This document shows, piece after piece, positions 59,210 to 64,000 of a stretch of DNA of 64,000 bases. The notes under the pieces were generated by a model. That model made no database searches. It worked only from the letters and a program-made list of their open reading frames with translations, and was not told where the DNA came from. The DNA comes from CADEED01 sp035995425 (GTDB taxonomy: Bacteria > Pseudomonadota > Gammaproteobacteria > Steroidobacterales > Steroidobacteraceae): assembly GCA_035995425.1 (NCBI GenBank), contig DASYKM010000089.1:1-64000 (forward strand), given 5' to 3'. A program made the translations under genes and the position numbers. Positions within the stretch are counted from its first letter, which is position 1. Each line of letters opens with the position of its first letter.

Positions 59210-59253
59210 CGGGTGGATGGGTGTCCAAAGAGAAATCTGCGGATATCCACCCG
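59210..59253 (+). promoter_or_regulatory. rpsB leader stem-loop, candidate S2 autoregulation element
   Basis: CGGGTGGAT (59210-59218) pairs perfectly with ATCCACCCG (59245-59253), closing a 26-base interior, 36 bases upstream of the rpsB ATG. In enterobacteria S2 represses its own rpsB-tsf message through the 5' leader; a similar role here is inference. Confidence 0.55.
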
Positions 59254-59289
59254 GGCGGCGCGGAGGCTTAACCCACCAAGGAGAATTCG

Positions 59290-60297
59290 ATGTCTGGCGT
59301 GTCCATGAGACAAATGCTGGAAGCGGGGGTCCATTTCGGACACCAGACCCGCTTCTGGAACCCGAAGATGGCTCCGTTCATTTTCGGCGAACGTAACAAG
59401 ATCCATATCATCAACCTCGAAAAGACGCAGCCCATGTACGCGGAAGCGGCGGGTTTCGTCAAAGGCGTGATCGCCGACGGCGGCAAGGTGCTGTTCGTCG
59501 GCACCAAGCGTTCGGCGCGCGAAGCGGTGGAAAAGGAAGCCAGGCGTTGCGAGATGCCCTACGTCAACCAGCGCTGGCTTGGCGGCATGCTCACCAATTT
59601 CAAGACTATCCGCGGCTCGATCAAGCGGCTCGCGGATCTCACCGAGATGTCGGAAAACGGCACGCTCGGCAAGCGTGGCAAGAAAGAAGCCACGATGATG
59701 CGCCGGGAAAAGGACAAGCTCGAGAAGAGCCTGGGTGGCATCAAAAAGATGGAGTCGCCCCCGGACGTCATCTTCATCATTGACGTCGGTCACGAGGAGA
59801 TCGCGATCCTCGAGGCCAAGAAGCTCGGCATCCCGGTCGTGGCGGTGGTGGACACCAACTGCGCGCCGGACAACGTCGACTACGTGATCCCCGGCAACGA
59901 TGACGCGATGCGCGCCATCTCCCTGTATGCCACCGGGATCGCCGATGCGGTCATCGAAGGTCGCTCGCAGGCTCCGGCCGTGGCGGTTGGCGAAGACGAG
60001 TTCGTCGAGCTCGATGAGAACGGCATTCCGCGCAAGAAGGGCGCGCGCGTTGCGCCCCCGAAGGCACCCGCGCCCCAACGTCGTGGCCGGCCGGCCAACA
60101 CCACGGCGCGTCGCCGCCCGGTGGTGGCAAGTGTGGCCGCCGATCCGGAAGACGGTGCCGATCCGGCCGTGTTCACCGACACGGGCGAAGCGGCTCCGCG
60201 CAGCGCCACGGCCAGCGCCGGTCGCTCGCGCACCGGCACGGGCAACGCGCCCGGCCGTGGTCGCGGCGGCGGTGGCGGCGGTCCGCGTCGCGGCTGA
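59290..60297 (+). CDS. rpsB: 30S ribosomal protein S2 with long basic C-terminal tail
   Basis: 335 residues against about 240 in E. coli. The S2 core is complete to about residue 235: MRQMLEAGVHFGHQTRFWNP, FVGTKRSAREAVEKEA, NQRWLGGMLTNFKTI, PVVAVVDTNCAPDNVDYVIP. The last about 85 residues are low-complexity, Pro/Ala/Arg/Gly-rich (PKAPAPQRRGRPANTTARRR) and end in a glycine-arginine tract GRGRGGGGGGPRRG. AAGGAG precedes the ATG. tsf follows after 30 bases. Confidence 0.95.
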   Translation: MSGVSMRQMLEAGVHFGHQTRFWNPKMAPFIFGERNKIHIINLEKTQPMYAEAAGFVKGVIADGGKVLFVGTKRSAREAVEKEARRCEMPYVNQRWLGGMLTNFKTIRGSIKRLADLTEMSENGTLGKRGKKEATMMRREKDKLEKSLGGIKKMESPPDVIFIIDVGHEEIAILEAKKLGIPVVAVVDTNCAPDNVDYVIPGNDDAMRAISLYATGIADAVIEGRSQAPAVAVGEDEFVELDENGIPRKKGARVAPPKAPAPQRRGRPANTTARRRPVVASVAADPEDGADPAVFTDTGEAAPRSATASAGRSRTGTGNAPGRGRGGGGGGPRRG

Positions 60298-60327
60298 TCG
60301 CGTCTAACTAGTTTCGAGGAAGGTTTC

Positions 60328-61257
60328 ATGAACATTACTGCGGATGCAGTCAAGCAGCTGCGCGAGCGCACCGGCGCCGGCATGATGGAGTGCAAGAAGG
60401 CGCTCGTCGAAGCCAATGGCGACGCCGATGTCGCCGCCGAAAACATGCGCAAATCGGGACTCGCCAAGGCCGACAAGAAGGCTTCACGCGTGGCCGCCGA
60501 GGGCGTGGTGGTCATCGAGAAGTCCGCCGACGGCAAGACCGGCGTGCTGGTCGAAGTGAATAGCGAAACCGACTTCGTGGCGCGCGGCGATGACTTCCGC
60601 GGCTTCGCGGCCGATGTCGCCAAGGCGGCGCTCGCCGCCGGCGCGTCGACTGTCGAGGCAGTGAATGCCCTCAAGCTTGCCAGTGGCGAAACGGTCGACG
60701 ACAAGCGTCGTGCGCTCATCGCCAAGATCGGCGAGAAAATCGACGTGCGCCGCGTGGCGTTCGTATCGGCGCCGACAGTGATCGGCTCGTACGTGCACAC
60801 CGACAACAAGAAGGCGGCGCTGGTGGCCGTCGAAGGTGGCGACGCCGACCTGGCACGAGACCTGGCCATGCAGGTGGTCGCGGCCAGCCCGCGCTATCTC
60901 ACGCCGGCGGATGCGCCGGCCGAGCACGTGGCCAAGGAGCGCGAGATCGAGACCGCCAAGGCGCTTGCCGAAGGCAAGCCGCCGGAAATCGTCGCCAAGA
61001 TGATCGAAGGCCGTCTGCGCAAATCGCTCAACGAGTTCGCGCTCACGGGTCAGCCGTTCGTGAAGGACTCCGATGTCACCATCGAGAAGCTGCTCAAGGA
61101 CAAGAAGGCGAGCGTGAAGTCGTTCGAACGTGTCGAAGTCGGCGCCGGCATCGAAAAGAAGCAGGGTGACTTCGCAAATGAAGTCTTGGAGCAGGTCAAA
61201 GCGGCCCAGAAGAAAGAAGAAGACGACAAATCTGATCCTCCGGCAACCAAGCACTAG
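60328..61257 (+). CDS. tsf: Elongation factor Ts
   Basis: 309 residues. Nucleotide exchange factor for EF-Tu. N-terminal UBA-like part (AVKQLRERTGAGMMECKKAL), core with VEVNSETDFVARGDDFRGFA carrying the TDFVA motif that enters EF-Tu, and a dimerization region. The C-terminus ends in a charged tail (KAAQKKEEDDKSDPPATKH). Second gene of rpsB-tsf, followed by a clear terminator. Confidence 0.96.
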   Translation: MNITADAVKQLRERTGAGMMECKKALVEANGDADVAAENMRKSGLAKADKKASRVAAEGVVVIEKSADGKTGVLVEVNSETDFVARGDDFRGFAADVAKAALAAGASTVEAVNALKLASGETVDDKRRALIAKIGEKIDVRRVAFVSAPTVIGSYVHTDNKKAALVAVEGGDADLARDLAMQVVAASPRYLTPADAPAEHVAKEREIETAKALAEGKPPEIVAKMIEGRLRKSLNEFALTGQPFVKDSDVTIEKLLKDKKASVKSFERVEVGAGIEKKQGDFANEVLEQVKAAQKKEEDDKSDPPATKH

Positions 61258-61263
61258 CCAACG

Positions 61264-61294
61264 AAAACCCCGCCTCTAGCGGGGTTTTCTTTAT
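61264..61294 (+). terminator. Rho-independent terminator after tsf
   Basis: AAAACCCCGC (61264-61273), loop CTCTA, GCGGGGTTTT (61279-61288), then CTTTAT. Ten-pair stem ending in a T-rich run, six bases beyond the tsf stop. It separates rpsB-tsf from pyrH. Confidence 0.9.
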
Positions 61295-61353
61295 GGCAAA
61301 GTGCGCAACGCCTTGACTGAGGCCCGCCTAACTGGGGAAAAGGAATCGAGCCA

Positions 61354-62073
61354 ATGACCGCCTCGCCGTACAAACGCATCCTCGTCAAGCTTTCGGGAGA
61401 GGCGCTGCTGGGCACGACCGAGTTCGGCATCGATCCGGCGGTGCTCAAGCGCATTGCCAGCGAGGTGCTCGAGATCCAGCGCATGGGCGTGCAGGTGGCC
61501 TGCGTCATCGGCGGTGGCAACATCTTCCGCGGCACGGGACTCGCGCGGGCGGGCATCGACCGCGCCACCGGCGAACACATGGGCATGCTGGCGACGGTCA
61601 TGAACGCGCTGGCCATGCAGGACGCCATCGAGAGTCTCGGTGGCACGGCGCGCGTGCAAAGCGCGATAAGGATCAACCAGGTCTGCGAAGACTATATTCG
61701 CCGACGTGCAATGCGGCACCTTGAAAAAGGCCGAATAGTCATCTTCGCAGCCGGGACGGGCAATCCCTATTTCACGACCGACAGCGCCGCGGCCTTGCGC
61801 GCCGTCGAGATCGAAGCCGACATCCTGTTGAAAGCCACCAAGGTCAACGGGATCTACGATTCGGATCCGATGAAGAATCCGGATGCGAAGCGGTACGCCA
61901 CGCTGACATTCGACAAGGTGCTGCAAGATCGCCTCAACGTCATGGACGCCACGGCGATCGTGATGTGCCGCGACAACGGCATGCCGCTGCAGGTGTTCAA
62001 CCTCAACAATGCGGGCGACCTGCCGCGCGTGGTGCGCGGCGACGACATCGGCACGGTCGTCACCAACGATTGA
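61354..62073 (+). CDS. pyrH: Uridylate kinase
   Basis: 239 residues. Hexameric UMP kinase of the amino-acid kinase fold. YKRILVKLSGEALLGTTEFG at the phosphate site, VACVIGGGNIFRGTGLARAG, IIFAAGTGNPYFTTDSAAAL-type segment (seen as VIFAAGTGNPYFTTDSAA) and ATKVNGIYDSDPMKNPDAKR. Starts the pyrH-frr-uppS-cdsA operon; frr follows after 25 bases. Confidence 0.96.
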   Translation: MTASPYKRILVKLSGEALLGTTEFGIDPAVLKRIASEVLEIQRMGVQVACVIGGGNIFRGTGLARAGIDRATGEHMGMLATVMNALAMQDAIESLGGTARVQSAIRINQVCEDYIRRRAMRHLEKGRIVIFAAGTGNPYFTTDSAAALRAVEIEADILLKATKVNGIYDSDPMKNPDAKRYATLTFDKVLQDRLNVMDATAIVMCRDNGMPLQVFNLNNAGDLPRVVRGDDIGTVVTND

Positions 62074-62098
62074 CGTTCACGCTCGAGGGCAAGGAAAC

Positions 62099-62656
62099 AT
62101 GTTAGACGACATCAAGAAGGACGCCGCCACCCGCATGGGCAAGTGCGTCGATAATTTCCAGGGCGACCTCAAGAAGCTGCGCACCGGCCGCGCGCACCCG
62201 TCGCTCATCGAGAACATGAAAGTGGACTACTACGGCACCGACACGCCACTCAAGCAGGTGGCCAACATCAGCGTCGAAGACGCGCGCACGCTGGTGGTCT
62301 CGCCCTGGGAAAAGTCCATGGTGCAGGCCATCGAGAAGGCCATTCACAAGTCCGACCTCGGACTGAATCCGATGTCCGCGGGCACGGTGATCCGCATCCC
62401 GTTGCCGCCGCTCACCGAAGAGCGCCGCAAGGACATCACCAAGGTGGCGCGGGCCGACGCCGAGAACGCGCGTGTCGCCGTGCGCAACGTGCGCCGCGAC
62501 GTGATCGCGGACGTGAAGGAAGCGCTCAAGGAGAAGCTCATCACGCAGGACGACGAGAAGAAGGCCGAGGGCGACATCCAGAAGCTCACCGACAAATACA
62601 TCGCTGACATCGAAACCCAGCTCGCCGCCAAGGAAAAAGAACTCCTGCAGGTGTGA
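62099..62656 (+). CDS. frr: Ribosome recycling factor
   Basis: 185 residues, family-standard. DAATRMGKCVDNFQGDLKKL in helix 1, RTGRAHPSLIENMKVDYYGT, LPPLTEERRKDITKVARADA and the C-terminal helix with KYIADIETQLAAKEKELLQV. Splits post-termination ribosomes with EF-G. AAGGAAAC lies upstream of the ATG; the upstream in-frame extension overlaps pyrH and is rejected. Four-base overlap with uppS. Confidence 0.96.
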   Translation: MLDDIKKDAATRMGKCVDNFQGDLKKLRTGRAHPSLIENMKVDYYGTDTPLKQVANISVEDARTLVVSPWEKSMVQAIEKAIHKSDLGLNPMSAGTVIRIPLPPLTEERRKDITKVARADAENARVAVRNVRRDVIADVKEALKEKLITQDDEKKAEGDIQKLTDKYIADIETQLAAKEKELLQV

Positions 62657-63420
62657 GCGGACCGCCGCTCGACACATTGCCGCCGACCGTGAGTATTCCG
62701 CAACACATCGCGATCATTATGGATGGCAACGGGAGATGGGCCGAGGCGCGAGGCCTTGCGCGCCATTCCGGCCACAAGGAAGGCGTGCGTCCGGTGCGCT
62801 TGGTTATAGAAGAGTGCGCCAAGCGTGGAGTTGGCGCGCTCACGCTGTTCGCTTTCTCGAGCGAGAACTGGCAACGGCCGACCGTCGAAGTGAATAGTTT
62901 GATGCAGCTGTTCCTCGAAGCCATGGATCGCGAAATCGACGATCTCCACAAGAACAAGGTGCGGCTGCGTTTCATCGGCGACCGGCACTCGCTCAGCGTC
63001 AAGCTGCAGGCGCGCATGGCTGCCGGTGAAGAGCTGACCTCCACCAATCCGGGCCTGAAAGTCCAGGTGGCGGTGAGTTATGGCGGCCGATGGGACATCG
63101 TGCAGGCGGCGCGGCGTCTCGCGGCACAGGTGGCGAGCGGGGCGTTGCCCCTCGACGGTATCGATGAGGACCGTTTCGGGCGGGAACTGCAGCTCGGAGA
63201 AATACCCGATCCCGATCTGTTCATTCGCACCGGTGGCGATCACCGCATCAGCAATTTCCTGCTGTGGAATCTCGCGTACACCGAATTGCACGTCTGCGAA
63301 ACGCTGTGGCCTGACTTCAATATTCCGGATTTCGAAACCGCACTGGCCATCTTCGCGAGCCGCGAACGCCGCTTCGGTTTGACTCGCGCGCAGGCGCAGG
63401 AGGCTTCGCGCCGTGCTTAA
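62653..63420 (+). CDS. uppS: Undecaprenyl diphosphate synthase
   Basis: 255 residues, GTG start overlapping frr. cis-Prenyltransferase that makes the C55 lipid carrier for peptidoglycan. HIAIIMDGNGRWAEARGLAR with the catalytic Asp, HKEGVRPVRLVIEECAKRGV, LTLFAFSSENWQRP and the C-terminal DLFIRTGGDHRISNFLLWNL (RTGG-x-RxS) substrate motif, followed by the LWPDFNIPDFE dimer element. Its last codons overlap cdsA. Confidence 0.95.
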   Translation: MSGPPLDTLPPTVSIPQHIAIIMDGNGRWAEARGLARHSGHKEGVRPVRLVIEECAKRGVGALTLFAFSSENWQRPTVEVNSLMQLFLEAMDREIDDLHKNKVRLRFIGDRHSLSVKLQARMAAGEELTSTNPGLKVQVAVSYGGRWDIVQAARRLAAQVASGALPLDGIDEDRFGRELQLGEIPDPDLFIRTGGDHRISNFLLWNLAYTELHVCETLWPDFNIPDFETALAIFASRERRFGLTRAQAQEASRRA

Positions 63421-64000
63421 AGAACGCGTAGTCACCGCCATCGTGCTGGCCCTGGTGTTGCTCGGCGTGATGCTCGGGCTTCCGCCCGTCGCGACGGTGT
63501 GGCTGCTCACCGTGCTCGTGCTGGTTGGCGCGTGGGAATGGGCCGGGTTCATCGGCCAGAGCACCCCGGCAACGCGCGCGACTTTCACGGTTGCGGTCGC
63601 GCTGGCGCTGGTCGCCAGTCTCTATTTCTATACCTCGTATCCGGGCTTCGTACTCGCCGTGGTCACGATCGCCGTGGCGTGGTGGTTCATCGCTTTCCTT
63701 TGGTTGTGCCTGGCGCCGGGCCGCGTCACTCCGGTGACGGCCGCGCTCGCGGGCTTCCTGTCGCTCGTGCCCTGCTGGCTGGCGCTGGTGCATGTCACTT
63801 TCTCGACCCAGAGCACGCGCTGGGTGCTGTTCACGCTCGCGCTGGTCTGGGCCGGCGATACCGGCGCGTTTTTCGTGGGACGGTGGTTAGGCCGCGTGCC
63901 GCTGGCACCACGCGTCTCGCCGAAGAAGACCTGGGAAGGCGCGCTCGGCGGGATCACGGCGAGCGGCGCGGTCGCCTGGGCTTCGGCGAAATGGCTGTTC
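63413..64000 (+). CDS. cdsA: Phosphatidate cytidylyltransferase, 5' part (runs off the window)
   Basis: First 196 codons only. GTG start (MLKERVVTAIVLALVLLGVM) overlapping the uppS stop by eight bases. Multiple membrane helices; WEWAGFIG in the N-terminal region, WAGDTGAFFVGRWLGRVPL and VSPKKTWEGALGG near the window end are characteristic of CdsA. Makes CDP-diacylglycerol for phospholipids. The signature at the C-terminus lies beyond the window. Confidence 0.92.
   Translation, partial: MLKERVVTAIVLALVLLGVMLGLPPVATVWLLTVLVLVGAWEWAGFIGQSTPATRATFTVAVALALVASLYFYTSYPGFVLAVVTIAVAWWFIAFLWLCLAPGRVTPVTAALAGFLSLVPCWLALVHVTFSTQSTRWVLFTLALVWAGDTGAFFVGRWLGRVPLAPRVSPKKTWEGALGGITASGAVAWASAKWLF

Overview
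The window is a chromosomal segment of a GC-rich gammaproteobacterium. Core genes, the orders map-glnD-dapC-dapD and rpsB-tsf-pyrH-frr-uppS-cdsA, a GTP-type PEP carboxykinase and a complete Pho/Pst system point towards the Xanthomonadales / Nevskiales / Steroidobacterales side of the class. This assignment rests on gene content and is not firm.

Positions 1-17235 are accessory DNA. A secreted amidohydrolase is followed by two near-identical AbiE-type toxin-antitoxin operons. Between them lies a 5' stub of dusA carrying an 18-base sequence (3021-3038) that recurs exactly inside the intact dusA at 17218-17235. A tyrosine recombinase gene (15874-17064) abuts the intact dusA. I read 3021-17235 as an approximately 14.2 kb integrative element inserted in dusA. 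It also carries a MobC-like protein, a MobA/VirD2-type relaxase and an RP4-like nic sequence, so it looks like an integrative and mobilizable element without its own conjugation channel. Its cargo is the second AbiE pair, an unknown protein, a zinc-ribbon/DUF2971 protein, an OLD-family ATPase-TOPRIM protein with a small PD-(D/E)XK-like partner, and another PD-(D/E)XK-like protein. It also holds four minus-strand genes separated by about 90-base attC-like sites: an integron gene-cassette cluster with no integron integrase in view.

Positions 17140-37833 hold dusA, an M28 peptidase, a cyclase-FHA protein, pckG, a medium-chain PHA cluster (phaC-phaZ-phasin, minus strand), a four-gene operon of secreted DUF11-like proteins ending in a 2002-residue OmpA/barrel protein, a YoaA/DinG helicase and tsaB.

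Positions 37892-52365 are dominated by phosphate homeostasis: phoB-phoR-phoU, pit with a DUF47 partner, pstS, a porin, pstC-pstA-pstB and a second phoU, with four candidate Pho boxes. CPBP protease, a small membrane protein, dsbB and dapE are interspersed.

Positions 52480-64000 hold a small exported protein, a DUF985 cupin, dapD, dapC, glnD and map on the minus strand. The divergent rpsB-tsf, pyrH-frr-uppS-cdsA set follows; cdsA runs off the window. No rRNA, tRNA, CRISPR array or transposase gene was seen.
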